From the NCBI RefSeq assembly GCF_002939945.1, contig NZ_MDEB01000003.1, positions 533,836 to 597,835 on the forward strand: a stretch of 64,000 bases of DNA. The letters are read 5' to 3'. The stretch is from Xanthomonas arboricola pv. populi. Its GTDB lineage: Bacteria > Pseudomonadota > Gammaproteobacteria > Xanthomonadales > Xanthomonadaceae. The position numbers and the translations under genes are program-made. Under the pieces are notes generated by a model, which saw nothing but the letters and a program-made list of their open reading frames with translations, was not told where the DNA came from and did no database searches. Positions 31,497-40,331 of this stretch are shown here, piece after piece. Every line of letters starts with the position of its first letter. The stretch's first letter is position 1.

Positions 31497-32584
31497 ACGA
31501 ATTGCTATTGAACCTGGTCGATCCCCTGCACCAGTGGTTTGTCGGTCTGGGCGATGGCGGCGTGGTGCTGTGGACCGTGCTGAAGATCCTGCTGATCACC
31601 GTGCCGGTGATCGTGTCGGTGGCTTTCTACGTGGTCTGGGAGCGCAAGCTGATCGGCTGGATGCACGTGCGTCACGGGCCGATGTACGTGGGCATGGGCA
31701 TCTTCCAGGCCTTCGCCGACGTGTTCAAACTCCTGTTCAAGGAGATCGTGCAACCGAGCAGCTCGCACAAGGCGATGTTCATCATCGCGCCGCTGCTGAC
31801 GCTGGCGCCGGCCTTTGCGGCCTGGTCGGTGGTGCCGTTCGACGCGCAGCTGGTGCTGTCCAACGCCAACGTCGGCTTGCTGTATCTGCTGGCGATGACC
31901 TCGCTGGGCGTGTACGGCATCATCCTGGCCGGCTGGGCATCCAATTCCAAGTATGCGTTCCTGGGTGCGATGCGCTCGGCCGCGCAGGTGGTCAGCTACG
32001 AAATCGCGATGGGCTTTGCGCTGGTCGGCGTCATGATCGCTTCCGGCAGCGTCAACCTGAGCCAGATCGTGTTTGCGCAGGCGGGCAGCTCCGGTTTCTT
32101 CGACTGGTTCCTGATTCCGCTGTTCCCGTTGTTCATCGTGTACTGGGTGTCCGGCGTCGCCGAAACCAACCGCGCGCCGTTCGACGTGGTGGAAGGCGAA
32201 TCGGAAATCGTCGCCGGGCACATGGTGGAATACTCGGGCGGTGCGTTCGCGCTGTTCTTCCTGGCCGAATACGCCAACATGATCCTGGTCAGCTTCTTGA
32301 TCTCGATCTTCTTCCTCGGCGGCTGGTTGAGCCCGATCCAGGGTTGGGTCAACGCGGATATTTCGCCGTGGATCGACTGGTTGTGGAAGGGTGGTTGGCC
32401 GTGGCTGCTGATGAAGGTGTTCTTCTTCGCCAGCGCCTACATCTGGTTCCGTGCCAGCTTCCCGCGCTACCGCTATGACCAGATCATGCGTCTGGGCTGG
32501 AAGGTGTTCATTCCGCTCACGATCGTGTGGATCGCAGTGACGGCGTTGATGGTGTTTTACGGCGTGATCCAGAAGGGCGTGTAA
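31493..32584 (+). CDS. nuoH: NADH-quinone oxidoreductase subunit H
   Basis: A 363-residue membrane subunit (ND1 type) with about eight helices at the junction of the two arms, forming part of the quinone tunnel. [14 protein letters not shown] and [20 protein letters not shown] are family signatures; the acidic residues in the latter take part in proton coupling. ATG 31493 overlaps the nuoG stop by four bases (ATGA). Confidence 0.96.
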   Translation: MNELLLNLVDPLHQWFVGLGDGGVVLWTVLKILLITVPVIVSVAFYVVWERKLIGWMHVRHGPMYVGMGIFQAFADVFKLLFKEIVQPSSSHKAMFIIAPLLTLAPAFAAWSVVPFDAQLVLSNANVGLLYLLAMTSLGVYGIILAGWASNSKYAFLGAMRSAAQVVSYEIAMGFALVGVMIASGSVNLSQIVFAQAGSSGFFDWFLIPLFPLFIVYWVSGVAETNRAPFDVVEGESEIVAGHMVEYSGGAFALFFLAEYANMILVSFLISIFFLGGWLSPIQGWVNADISPWIDWLWKGGWPWLLMKVFFFASAYIWFRASFPRYRYDQIMRLGWKVFIPLTIVWIAVTALMVFYGVIQKGV

Positions 32585-32587
32585 CCG

Positions 32588-33076
32588 ATGAACAAGATCA
32601 CCCATTACTTCAAGAGCCTGCTCCTGCTCGAACTGCTAGGCGGCCTGTGGCTGACGTTGAAATACACGTTCAAGCCCAAGTACACCGTGCTGTATCCGAT
32701 GGAGAAGTTCCCGCAGTCGCCGCGTTTCCGTGGTCTGCACGCGCTGCGTCGTTATCCCAACGGCGAAGAGCGCTGCATCGCCTGCAAGCTGTGCGAAGCG
32801 GTGTGCCCGGCGCTGGCGATCACCATCGACTCGGCCAAGCGCGAGGACGGCTCGCGCCGCACCACCCGCTACGACATCGACCTGTTCAAGTGCATCTTCT
32901 GCGGCTTCTGCGAAGAAAGCTGCCCGGTGGACTCGATCGTCGAGACCCACATCCTCGAGTATCACTTCGAGAAGCGTGGCGAGAACATTGTCAACAAGCC
33001 GCAGCTGCTTGCGATCGGGGACCGGTTCGAAGCCGAGATCGCCGAGCGTCGCGCTGCCGATGCCGCCTTCCGTTGA
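32588..33076 (+). CDS. nuoI: NADH-quinone oxidoreductase subunit I
   Basis: A 162-residue ferredoxin-like subunit with two [4Fe-4S] clusters (N6a, N6b). Both motifs are complete: [12 protein letters not shown] and [13 protein letters not shown]-terminal amphipathic part (about 1-35) attaches it to the membrane arm. It starts three bases after nuoH and is followed by nuoJ after seven bases. Confidence 0.96.
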   Translation: MNKITHYFKSLLLLELLGGLWLTLKYTFKPKYTVLYPMEKFPQSPRFRGLHALRRYPNGEERCIACKLCEAVCPALAITIDSAKREDGSRRTTRYDIDLFKCIFCGFCEESCPVDSIVETHILEYHFEKRGENIVNKPQLLAIGDRFEAEIAERRAADAAFR

Positions 33077-33083
33077 GGTCATG

Positions 33084-33743
33084 ATGGACTGGGTCACTAT
33101 TGCTTTTTACGCCTTCTCCGCCGTCGCGGTCGTGTCCGCCGGTGCGGTGATCAGCGTGCGCAACCCGGTGTATGCCGTGTTGTGCCTGATCCTCACCTTC
33201 TTCTCGATGGCATGCATCTGGTTGCTGGTGGGCGCCGAGTTCCTCGGCGTGACGCTGGTGCTGGTCTATGTCGGCGCGGTGATGGTGCTGTTCCTGTTCG
33301 TGGTGATGATGCTGGACATCGACACCAGCCGCCTGCGCGAAGGGTGGGTCAAGTACATGCCGGTCGGTGTCATCGTTGCGGTCGCCATGCTGGCGCAGAT
33401 GGTCACCCTGATCGGAGTCAAGGCGCGCAGTGCTGCGCCGTTCCCGGCCGACAACGCAGCCGCGCAGGCGGCCGACGTGTCGAACCTGACCTGGCTGGCC
33501 AAGACCCTCTACACCGAGTTCCTGCTGCCGTTCGAGTTCGCAGCGGTGATCCTGACCGTGGCCGTGGTGGCCGCCGTGATGCTGACCCTGCGCAAGCGCA
33601 CCGGCATCAAGCACCAGAACGCTGGCGAGCAGTCGCGGGTGAAGGCGGGCGACCGTCTGCGCATGGTCAAAATGGCGGTTGAAAAGCCGTTACAGGTCGC
33701 GCCGAAGCTCGATGCGGCCGACGGACAGGAGGCGAAGTCTTGA
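33084..33743 (+). CDS. nuoJ: NADH-quinone oxidoreductase subunit J
   Basis: A 219-residue membrane subunit (ND6 type) with five helices; [19 protein letters not shown] is the conserved third-helix region with a pi-bulge in known structures. Start ATG 33084 has GAGG five bases upstream; an adjacent ATG at 33081 is possible. The last 50 residues are hydrophilic and longer than in E. coli NuoJ. The stop overlaps the nuoK TTG start. Confidence 0.94.
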   Translation: MDWVTIAFYAFSAVAVVSAGAVISVRNPVYAVLCLILTFFSMACIWLLVGAEFLGVTLVLVYVGAVMVLFLFVVMMLDIDTSRLREGWVKYMPVGVIVAVAMLAQMVTLIGVKARSAAPFPADNAAAQAADVSNLTWLAKTLYTEFLLPFEFAAVILTVAVVAAVMLTLRKRTGIKHQNAGEQSRVKAGDRLRMVKMAVEKPLQVAPKLDAADGQEAKS

Positions 33744-34045
33744 TTACCTTGGGCCACCTGCTTGGACTGGGCGCGGTGCTGTTCTGCATCTCGCTGGCCG
33801 GCATCTTCCTCAACCGCAAGAACGTCATCGTGTTGCTGATGTCGATCGAGCTGATGCTGCTGTCGGTCAACGTCAACTTCATCGCGTTCTCGCGCGAGCT
33901 TGGCGACCCCGCCGGTCAGTTGTTCGTGTTCTTCATCCTGACCGTCGCCGCCGCGGAGGCTGCGATCGGCCTTGCGATCCTGGTGACTCTGTTCCGCACG
34001 CGCCGCACGATCAATGTGGCCGAAGTCGATACGTTGAAGGGCTGA
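33740..34045 (+). CDS. nuoK: NADH-quinone oxidoreductase subunit K
   Basis: A 101-residue membrane subunit (ND4L type) with three helices; conserved Glu residues in the second and third helices ([11 protein letters not shown] and [11 protein letters not shown]) belong to the proton path. The start is TTG at 33740, overlapping the nuoJ stop (TTGA), with GGAGG upstream. Length equals the family norm. Confidence 0.95.
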   Translation: MITLGHLLGLGAVLFCISLAGIFLNRKNVIVLLMSIELMLLSVNVNFIAFSRELGDPAGQLFVFFILTVAAAEAAIGLAILVTLFRTRRTINVAEVDTLKG

Positions 34046-34052
34046 CCTGTAG

Positions 34053-36227
34053 ATGGAAATCACTCTCTCCAAGAGTCTGTTGATTGCGGTGGTGCTTGCA
34101 CCGCTGATCGGCAGCATCATCGCCGGCCTGTTCGGTCGCCAGGTGGGGCGCAAGGGCGCGCAATACGTCACCATCCTGGGTGTGGCGGTCAGCTGCGTGC
34201 TGTCGTGCCTGACGCTGTATCAACTGGTGGAGCAGGGCGCCAGTCCGTTCAACCAGAACCTGTACACCTTCTTCGATGTCGGTAATTACTCGGCGCATGT
34301 CGGCTTCATGGTCGACCGCCTGACGGCGATGATGATGGTGGTGGTGACCTTCGTGTCGCTGCTGGTGCACATCTATACCATCGGCTACATGGAAGAAGAC
34401 CCGGGTTACCAGCGCTTCTTCAGCTACATCTCGTTGTTCACTTTCTCCATGCTCACGCTGGTGATGAGCAACAATTTCCTGCAGCTGTTCTTCGGCTGGG
34501 AAGCGGTGGGCCTGGTGTCGTATCTGCTGATCGGCTTCTGGTTCAAGCGTCCGACTGCCGTGTTCGCCAACATGAAGGCGTTCCTGGTCAATCGCGTCGG
34601 CGACTTCGGCTTCATTCTCGGCGTTGCCGGTGTGCTGCTGTGGTTCGGCTCGCTGGATTACTCCACCGTGTTCGCCAATGCGACCACCATGGCCGCTGCC
34701 AAGGTGCAGTTGTTCGCGGGCCATGAGTGGAGCGTGATGACGCTGATCTGCATCTGCCTGTTCATCGGTGCGATGGGCAAGTCGGCGCAGGTGCCGCTGC
34801 ATGTGTGGCTACCGGACTCAATGGAAGGCCCGACGCCGATTTCGGCCCTGATCCATGCCGCGACGATGGTGACCGCCGGCATCTTCATGGTCGCGCGCAT
34901 GTCGCCGCTGTTCGAGCTGTCGGAAACCGCGCTGAACTTCATCCTGTTCATCGGTGCGACCACAGCCTTCTTCACCGGCCTGATCGGTATCGTGCAGAAC
35001 GACATCAAGCGCGTGGTTGCGTATTCCACGCTGTCCCAGCTGGGTTACATGACCGTGGCGCTGGGCGTGTCGGCGTATTCGGCCGCAGTATTCCACCTGA
35101 TGACGCATGCCTTCTTCAAGGCGCTGCTGTTCCTGGCGGCCGGTTCGGTCATCATCGGCATGCACCACGAGCAGGACATGCGCAAGATGGGCGGCCTGCG
35201 CAAGTACATGAAGGTGACCTACTGGACCAGCGTGATCGGTACCTTGGCGCTGGTCGGCACGCCGTTCTTCTCCGGCTTCTACTCCAAGGACACCATCATC
35301 GAAGCGGCAGCCCATCACGCCCACGAGTCGCATAGCTGGATTGCGACCTACGGCTATTGGGCAGTGCTTGGCGGCGTGCTGGTGACCAGCTTCTACAGTT
35401 TCCGTCTGCTGTTCCTGACCTTCCATGGCAAGGAGCGCTTCCGCGATGCCCACGCGCACGATGCCCATGGACACCACGACAGCGCGCATACCGATGCCGA
35501 GGCGCAGGTCCACGCGCACGACAGTCATGCGCACGACGCACATGCACACGACACGCACGGCCACGATGACCACGGTCATGGCCACCATGGTGCTCACGAG
35601 CCGCATGAGTCGAAGTGGGTGGTGACGCTGCCGTTGATCCTGCTGGCGATCCCGTCGGTGGCGATCGGCTTCTTCACCATCGGCCCGATGCTGTTCGGCA
35701 CCGATTGGCAGGGCCACCACGCCGCGCATGCGATCAAGGGGCAGGCGGTGTCGTTCTTCACCGGCATCGTCGATTTCTACGATCCTGCGCGCGACACCGT
35801 TGGCGCGCTGGCCGAAGAGTTCCATGGCCCGGTCGCCTTTGCGCTGCACGGCATGATGGCGGCGCCGTTCTTCCTGACGGTTGCGGGTCTGTTGCTGGCT
35901 GCGCTGTTCTATCTGTGGAAGCCGGAACTGGCCACCAAGTCGCGCAAGGCGTTCGCGCCGGTGGTGTGGCTGCTGGAAAACAAGTACGGCTTCGACAAGC
36001 TCTGGATCAATGGCTTCGCCGGTGGTGGCGTGGTCCTTGGCAAGGCGTCACGTGCCATCGATACCCATGTGGTCGACGGTGTCGTCGTCAATGGTTCTGC
36101 CCGACTGATCGACCTGGCTGCACATCTGCTGCGTCGCACGCAATCCGGTTTCCTCTATCACTACGCCTTCGCAATGATCATCGGTTTGATCGCCTTGTTG
36201 GCGGTACTGATGCATTTCTGGCGTTGA
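34053..36227 (+). CDS. nuoL: NADH-quinone oxidoreductase subunit L with His-rich insertion
   Basis: A 724-residue antiporter-like membrane subunit (ND5 type) that pumps protons and carries the long lateral helix. Early helices include MEEDPGYQRFFSYISLF and the antiporter core LPDSMEGPTPISALIHAATMV. It is about 110 residues longer than E. coli NuoL. Much of the excess is a hydrophilic insertion at residues 467-518, in which 20 of 52 residues are His and many others Asp, Ala or Gly, between membrane segments. The insertion is in frame and the downstream helices continue normally, so the protein is intact. The His-rich stretch might bind metal ions. Confidence 0.95.
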   Translation: MEITLSKSLLIAVVLAPLIGSIIAGLFGRQVGRKGAQYVTILGVAVSCVLSCLTLYQLVEQGASPFNQNLYTFFDVGNYSAHVGFMVDRLTAMMMVVVTFVSLLVHIYTIGYMEEDPGYQRFFSYISLFTFSMLTLVMSNNFLQLFFGWEAVGLVSYLLIGFWFKRPTAVFANMKAFLVNRVGDFGFILGVAGVLLWFGSLDYSTVFANATTMAAAKVQLFAGHEWSVMTLICICLFIGAMGKSAQVPLHVWLPDSMEGPTPISALIHAATMVTAGIFMVARMSPLFELSETALNFILFIGATTAFFTGLIGIVQNDIKRVVAYSTLSQLGYMTVALGVSAYSAAVFHLMTHAFFKALLFLAAGSVIIGMHHEQDMRKMGGLRKYMKVTYWTSVIGTLALVGTPFFSGFYSKDTIIEAAAHHAHESHSWIATYGYWAVLGGVLVTSFYSFRLLFLTFHGKERFRDAHAHDAHGHHDSAHTDAEAQVHAHDSHAHDAHAHDTHGHDDHGHGHHGAHEPHESKWVVTLPLILLAIPSVAIGFFTIGPMLFGTDWQGHHAAHAIKGQAVSFFTGIVDFYDPARDTVGALAEEFHGPVAFALHGMMAAPFFLTVAGLLLAALFYLWKPELATKSRKAFAPVVWLLENKYGFDKLWINGFAGGGVVLGKASRAIDTHVVDGVVVNGSARLIDLAAHLLRRTQSGFLYHYAFAMIIGLIALLAVLMHFWR

Positions 36228-36247
36228 CCTGTACGGAATAAGAAAAC

Positions 36248-37750
36248 GTGTCGAACTGGCCTTTACTGTCTATCTTGATCTGGCTGCCGATTATCGGTGG
36301 CGCCTTGATCCTTGCGTTGCGCAACGCCGAGACTGCCCGCTGGGCGTCGTTGGCGGTGGCGGTGACGACCTTTGTGCTGAGTCTGCCGCTGCTGGGCTAC
36401 GACACGGCCAATGACGCCATGCAGTTCGTCGAACTGCATGCCTGGATCCCGGCCTACAACATCGGCTACAACCTGGGCGTGGACGGCATCGCAGTCGCGT
36501 TGATCGTGCTGACCACGCTGGTGACGGTGCTGGCCCTGATCGGCGCCTGGCGCTCGATCGACAAGCGCGTCAATCAGTACGTCGCCGCCTTCCTGATCCT
36601 TGAAGGCGTCACGGTCGGCATCTTCGCCGCCACCGACGCGATGCTGTTCTATGTCTTCTTCGAGGCCATGCTGATCCCGATGTTCCTGATCATCGGTGTC
36701 TGGGGTGGTCCGCGGCGCATCTATGCGGCGATGAAGTTCTTCCTCTACACCTTCCTCGGCTCGGTGCTGATGCTGGTGGGCCTGGTCTACCTGTATCTGA
36801 AGGGCGGCAGTTTCCAGCTGGCCGATCTGTATGCGCTGCAGCTGACCGCCAAGGAGCAGACCTGGATCTTCTTCGCCTTCCTGATCGCGTTTGCGGTCAA
36901 GGTGCCGATGTTCCCGGTGCACACCTGGCTGCCGGATGCGCACGTCGAGGCGCCGACCGCCGGTTCGGTGATCCTGGCCGCGATCGCATTGAAGATCGGC
37001 GGCTACGGCTTCCTGCGCTTCAACCTGCCGATCGTGCCGGATGCGAGCCATGAGTTCGCCTGGCTGGTCATCGCGCTGTCGCTGATCGCGGTGGTCTACG
37101 TGGGCCTGGTGGCCCTGGTACAGGAGGACATGAAGAAGCTGGTGGCGTATTCGTCCATCGCGCACATGGGCTTTGTCACCCTCGGCACCTTCATCGCGTT
37201 CACCCTGGTGCGCGAGTACGGCAGCACCGACGCCGCCCGTCTGGGCCTGCAGGGTGCGATGGTGCAGATGATTTCGCACGGTTTCGTGTCCGGCGCGATG
37301 TTCTCCTGCATCGGCGTGCTGTACGACCGCATGCATACCCGCCGCATTGCCGATTACGGCGGCGTGGTCAATGTGATGCCCTGGTTCGCCACGTTCTCCA
37401 TGCTGTTCTTCATGGCCAACGCCGGCCTGCCGGGTACCAGTGGTTTCGTCGGTGAGTTCATGGTGATCCTGGCCAGCTTCCAGAAGCATCCGCTGGTGGC
37501 CTTCGCTGCCGCCACCACGCTGGTGATCACTGCCGCTTACACGCTGTGGCTCTACAAGCGCGTGTTCTTTGGCGAGGTGGCCAACGCCCACGTGGCCGAG
37601 CTGAAGGACATCAATGGCCGTGAGGCGTTTGTGCTGGGGGTGTTCGCCGTTGGCGTGCTGGCCCTGGGCGTGTATCCGAAGCCGCTGACCGATCTGATGG
37701 AACCATCGATCGCCAAGCTGGCTACCCAGATTGCCGCGACCAAGCTGTAA
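36248..37750 (+). CDS. nuoM: NADH-quinone oxidoreductase subunit M
   Basis: A 500-residue antiporter-like membrane subunit (ND4 type) with about 14 helices. FFEAMLIPMFLIIGVWGG carries the conserved Glu, and HTWLPDAHVEAPTAGSVILA is the discontinuous-helix region with the pumping Lys nearby. Start is GTG 36248 behind AATAAG; nuoN follows after 33 bp. Paralogous to NuoL and NuoN. Confidence 0.96.
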   Translation: MSNWPLLSILIWLPIIGGALILALRNAETARWASLAVAVTTFVLSLPLLGYDTANDAMQFVELHAWIPAYNIGYNLGVDGIAVALIVLTTLVTVLALIGAWRSIDKRVNQYVAAFLILEGVTVGIFAATDAMLFYVFFEAMLIPMFLIIGVWGGPRRIYAAMKFFLYTFLGSVLMLVGLVYLYLKGGSFQLADLYALQLTAKEQTWIFFAFLIAFAVKVPMFPVHTWLPDAHVEAPTAGSVILAAIALKIGGYGFLRFNLPIVPDASHEFAWLVIALSLIAVVYVGLVALVQEDMKKLVAYSSIAHMGFVTLGTFIAFTLVREYGSTDAARLGLQGAMVQMISHGFVSGAMFSCIGVLYDRMHTRRIADYGGVVNVMPWFATFSMLFFMANAGLPGTSGFVGEFMVILASFQKHPLVAFAAATTLVITAAYTLWLYKRVFFGEVANAHVAELKDINGREAFVLGVFAVGVLALGVYPKPLTDLMEPSIAKLATQIAATKL

Positions 37751-37783
37751 CAGCTTGCCGTACGTTTTGATTTCCAGGATTTG

Positions 37784-39247
37784 ATGATGACCACGCCAAC
37801 GCTCGCGCCGTTGACCACCGCTGACCTGGCTCCGCTTGTTCCGGAGCTGGTGCTGATCGGCGGCGCCTTTGCACTGCTGATGCTCGACCTGTTCGTGAGC
37901 CAGCGGAACAAGGTCTGGACCCACCTGTTCTCCGTTGCCGTGCTTGCGGTGGTGTTTGCGCTGTTGGCGACCGGTACGGGCGGGCAGGGCGAGATCTTCC
38001 ACGGCATGTTCGTGCGCGACACAGCGGCCGACGTGATGAAGACGGCGATCGTGCTGGTCAGCGGTCTGAGCCTGGTCTACGGCTGGACATACTTGCGCGA
38101 ACGTAATCTCTATCAGGGCGAGATCCCGGTGCTGGTGTTGTTCGCCACTGCCGGCATGATGCTGCTGACCTCGGCGGGCAGCCTGCTGATGGTGTACCTG
38201 GGCCTGGAGTTGCTCGCGCTGTGCTCGTATGCGCTGGTCGCCTCCAATCGCGACAACGGCCTGGCTACCGAAGCGGCGATGAAGTATTTCGTGCTCGGTT
38301 CGCTGGCGTCGGGTCTGCTGCTGTACGGTATGTCGCTGGTCTACGGCGCCACCGGTACGTTGAGCCTGAGCGGCATCCACGACGCGATCGAAGGCTCCAG
38401 CGAGCGCACGCTGCTGCTGACCGGCACCATTTTCATGATCGCCGGCGTGGCCTTCAAGCTGGGTGCTGCGCCGTTCCACATGTGGTTGCCCGACGTGTAC
38501 CAGGGCGCGCCCGCACCGGTCGCCTTGTTCATTAGTTCTGCGCCCAAGCTCGCAGCCTTCGGTATGGCATATCGCCTGCTCGAAGTCGGCATGGGCCCGC
38601 TGTCGCCGCAGTGGCATCTGTTGATCGGTGGCCTGTCTGCAGTGTCGCTGGTGATCGGCAACCTGATGGCGATTGCGCAGACCAATCTCAAGCGCATGCT
38701 CGCGTACTCGACCGTCTCGCACATCGGCTTTCTGTTGATGGGCGTGGCCGGCGGTGGCGAGGAAGGCTATGCCGCGGCAATGTTCTATGCGGTGAGCTAC
38801 ACCATCATGTCGACCGCCGCGTTCGGCGCGATCATCGCGTTGTCGCGCAATGGCTTCGAGGCCGAGAACATCGACGACTTCAAGGGACTCAACGCGCGCA
38901 ATCCGTGGATGGCCGGCCTGGTGCTGTGCATCATGGCCTCGCTTGCGGGTATCCCGCCGTTCCTGGGTTTCTGGACCAAGCTGGCGGTGCTGGGCGCTGC
39001 GGTCAACGGCGACATGCTGTGGCTGGCCCTGGTTGGCGTGCTCTGCGCGGTGATCGGCGCCTTCTACTATCTGCGCGTCATCAAGGTCATGTACTTCGAT
39101 GAGCCGGTGGGCGAGCCGTTGCCTGCCAACAACGACCGTGTGCTGGGCACCGTGCTCGGGGTCAACGCGCTCGCATTGCTCGCACTTGGCCTGGCCTGGA
39201 GCCCGATCATGGTGTGGTGCCAGCGTGCATTTGCAGGCCTTGCCTAA
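37784..39247 (+). CDS. nuoN: NADH-quinone oxidoreductase subunit N
   Basis: A 487-residue antiporter-like membrane subunit (ND2 type) closing the nuo operon. FKLGAAPFHMWLPDVYQGAP is the signature. Start ATG 37784 follows CCAGGAT; ATG 37787 or TTG 37781 are equally framed alternatives. About 200 bp of non-coding DNA with the initiator tRNA follows, and a GC-rich hairpin at 39274-39290 may mark the transcript end. Confidence 0.95.
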   Translation: MMTTPTLAPLTTADLAPLVPELVLIGGAFALLMLDLFVSQRNKVWTHLFSVAVLAVVFALLATGTGGQGEIFHGMFVRDTAADVMKTAIVLVSGLSLVYGWTYLRERNLYQGEIPVLVLFATAGMMLLTSAGSLLMVYLGLELLALCSYALVASNRDNGLATEAAMKYFVLGSLASGLLLYGMSLVYGATGTLSLSGIHDAIEGSSERTLLLTGTIFMIAGVAFKLGAAPFHMWLPDVYQGAPAPVALFISSAPKLAAFGMAYRLLEVGMGPLSPQWHLLIGGLSAVSLVIGNLMAIAQTNLKRMLAYSTVSHIGFLLMGVAGGGEEGYAAAMFYAVSYTIMSTAAFGAIIALSRNGFEAENIDDFKGLNARNPWMAGLVLCIMASLAGIPPFLGFWTKLAVLGAAVNGDMLWLALVGVLCAVIGAFYYLRVIKVMYFDEPVGEPLPANNDRVLGTVLGVNALALLALGLAWSPIMVWCQRAFAGLA

Positions 39248-39273
39248 GTCGCGCGTACTTGCATGACCTCGCG

Positions 39274-39290
39274 GCGCGTGCGCCACGCGC
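39274..39290 (+). terminator. GC-rich hairpin after nuoN
   Basis: GCGCGTG (39274-39280) and CACGCGC (39284-39290) form a seven-pair stem around CGC, 26 bp after the nuoN stop. No T tract follows, so it is at best part of a Rho-type or processing end for the nuo transcript. Confidence 0.3.
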
Positions 39291-39409
39291 GCCGTCGATG
39301 GGTGACTGAAATAAAGTCGTGATTGCTGTTTCGTTTTTGTTGCAATGCGGTTATCATTTGCCGCGACGTTGAAGACCCCCAAGGTTTTCAATCGATGAAA
39401 AACTAGGGC

Positions 39410-39438
39410 TTGCACTTTTCGCTCAAGTTCTTCATAAT
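39410..39438 (+). promoter_or_regulatory. Strong sigma-70 promoter of the initiator tRNA / rimP-nusA-infB operon
   Basis: TTGCAC (39410-39415) and CATAAT (39433-39438) are exactly 17 bp apart and end 11 bp before the first base of tRNA-fMet, so transcription should start at about 39445. The hexamers are close to consensus. This matches the layout of the E. coli metY-nusA-infB operon, which starts at the tRNA promoter. Confidence 0.75.
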
Positions 39439-39449
39439 TCCGCTTCTGC

Positions 39450-39526
39450 TGCGGGGTGGAGCAGTCTGGCAGCTCGTCGGGCTCATAACCCGAAGGTCGC
39501 AGGTTCAAATCCTGCCCCCGCTACCA
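39450..39526 (+). tRNA. Initiator tRNA-fMet (anticodon CAT), CCA encoded
   Basis: A 77-base tRNA. The anticodon stem-loop TCGGG CTCATAA CCCGA contains the three consecutive G-C pairs that mark initiator tRNAs; the anticodon is at 39484-39486. The acceptor stem is GCGGGG with CCCCGC, and the first base T (39450) faces T72, giving the unpaired 1-72 position typical of bacterial initiators, but as U-U rather than the C-A of E. coli. The 3' ACCA is encoded. It heads the rimP-nusA-infB group, like metY. Confidence 0.95.
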
Positions 39527-39532
39527 AGTTTT

Positions 39533-39571
39533 GAAGTACTGCTTTAATGCAATGCCTTAGGGCAGTACTTC
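39533..39571 (+). other. Hairpin directly downstream of tRNA-fMet
   Basis: GAAGTACTGC (39533-39542) is the exact reverse complement of GCAGTACTTC (39562-39571), a ten-pair stem with a 19-base loop, starting seven bases after the tRNA. No T tract. It may guide processing of the tRNA 3' end from the long operon transcript. Confidence 0.55.
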
Positions 39572-39583
39572 AGCTTCTTGGAT

Positions 39584-39638
39584 CGCAAAGACGCATGTTC
39601 CCGTCTTTGCGCCGGCCCTGAGAGGTCGGGTTTTTTTT
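39584..39638 (+). terminator. Hairpin pair ending in T8 between tRNA-fMet and rimP
   Basis: CGCAAAGACG (39584-39593) pairs with CGTCTTTGCG (39602-39611). Directly after it, CCGGCC (39612-39617) pairs with GGTCGG (39624-39629), followed by G and eight Ts (39631-39638). The second hairpin with its T run is a recognisable intrinsic terminator; the first may be an alternative structure. Confidence 0.7.
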
Positions 39639-39641
39639 ACG

Positions 39642-39670
39642 CAAGGGGCCCATCGGGCCCCTTGTTTTTT
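39642..39670 (+). terminator. Second intrinsic terminator before rimP
   Basis: CAAGGGGCCC (39642-39651), loop ATC, GGGCCCCTTG (39655-39664), then six Ts. A perfect ten-pair stem with a T run, 67 bp before the rimP start. With the previous element it forms tandem terminators that should separate most tRNA transcripts from the rimP mRNA unless antitermination occurs. Confidence 0.8.
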
Positions 39671-39736
39671 CCGGAACCGGAAAGTTTGCTGCCGGTTGCC
39701 GGGGTTCTACTGGCAATCATCTGATCAGGGCAGTCT

Positions 39737-40327
39737 GTGAGCGAAAAAGCGACCGAAATCGCGAATCTGCTGAGTCCAACGGTTGAGTCCCTGGGCTTGG
39801 AACTGCTGGGTGTGGAATATCTTCCCGCTCCAGGTGGCGCCACGTTGCGCCTGTACATCGATGTGCCGCTGGCCGAACAGCCCGAGCGTGTGATCAACGT
39901 CGATGACTGCGAGCGTGTGAGCCGCGAAGTCTCGGCCCAGCTCGACGTCGAAGATCCCATCACCGGCAACTACACGCTTGAGGTGTCCTCGCCGGGTGTG
40001 GACCGTCCGTTGTTCACGCTGGAGCAGTTCGGCCGTCATGCCGGCGAGTCCGCCAAGATCGTGTTGAAGCTGGCGCAGGATGGTCGGCGCCGCTTCCAGG
40101 GCCAGATCGTGCGGATCGAGTCCGAGGCGGACGCGGTGGTGTTCGCCATCGACGGCAAGGACGTGCAGATCGGCTTCGACAACATCGACAAGGCGCGCAT
40201 TCTGCCGGATTGGGTCGCGCTGGGCCTGGCCCCGCAAAAACCGAACAAGCCCGGCCCGAAAAAACCCGGGCACGAGAAGAAGAAACCATCCAACGAGTCG
40301 GCGGCTGGCAAGCCGCGCGCGGAGTGA
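39737..40327 (+). CDS. rimP: Ribosome maturation factor RimP
   Basis: A 196-residue protein needed for 30S subunit maturation. The two-domain core has [27 protein letters not shown] and the conserved [15 protein letters not shown]-terminal extension of about 45 residues rich in Lys and Pro ([17 protein letters not shown]) makes it longer than E. coli RimP (about 150). Start is GTG 39737. nusA begins four bases after the stop, so the pair is tightly linked. Confidence 0.95.
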   Translation: MSEKATEIANLLSPTVESLGLELLGVEYLPAPGGATLRLYIDVPLAEQPERVINVDDCERVSREVSAQLDVEDPITGNYTLEVSSPGVDRPLFTLEQFGRHAGESAKIVLKLAQDGRRRFQGQIVRIESEADAVVFAIDGKDVQIGFDNIDKARILPDWVALGLAPQKPNKPGPKKPGHEKKKPSNESAAGKPRAE

Positions 40328-40331
40328 CGAA

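Noticed and set aside
36263..39508. Very long antisense open frame (about 1081 codons) opposite nuoM and nuoN
   Set aside because: It is a GC-skew shadow of two real membrane protein genes; the product is His/Gln/Arg-rich low complexity with no family likeness and its frame runs across the tRNA-fMet gene.
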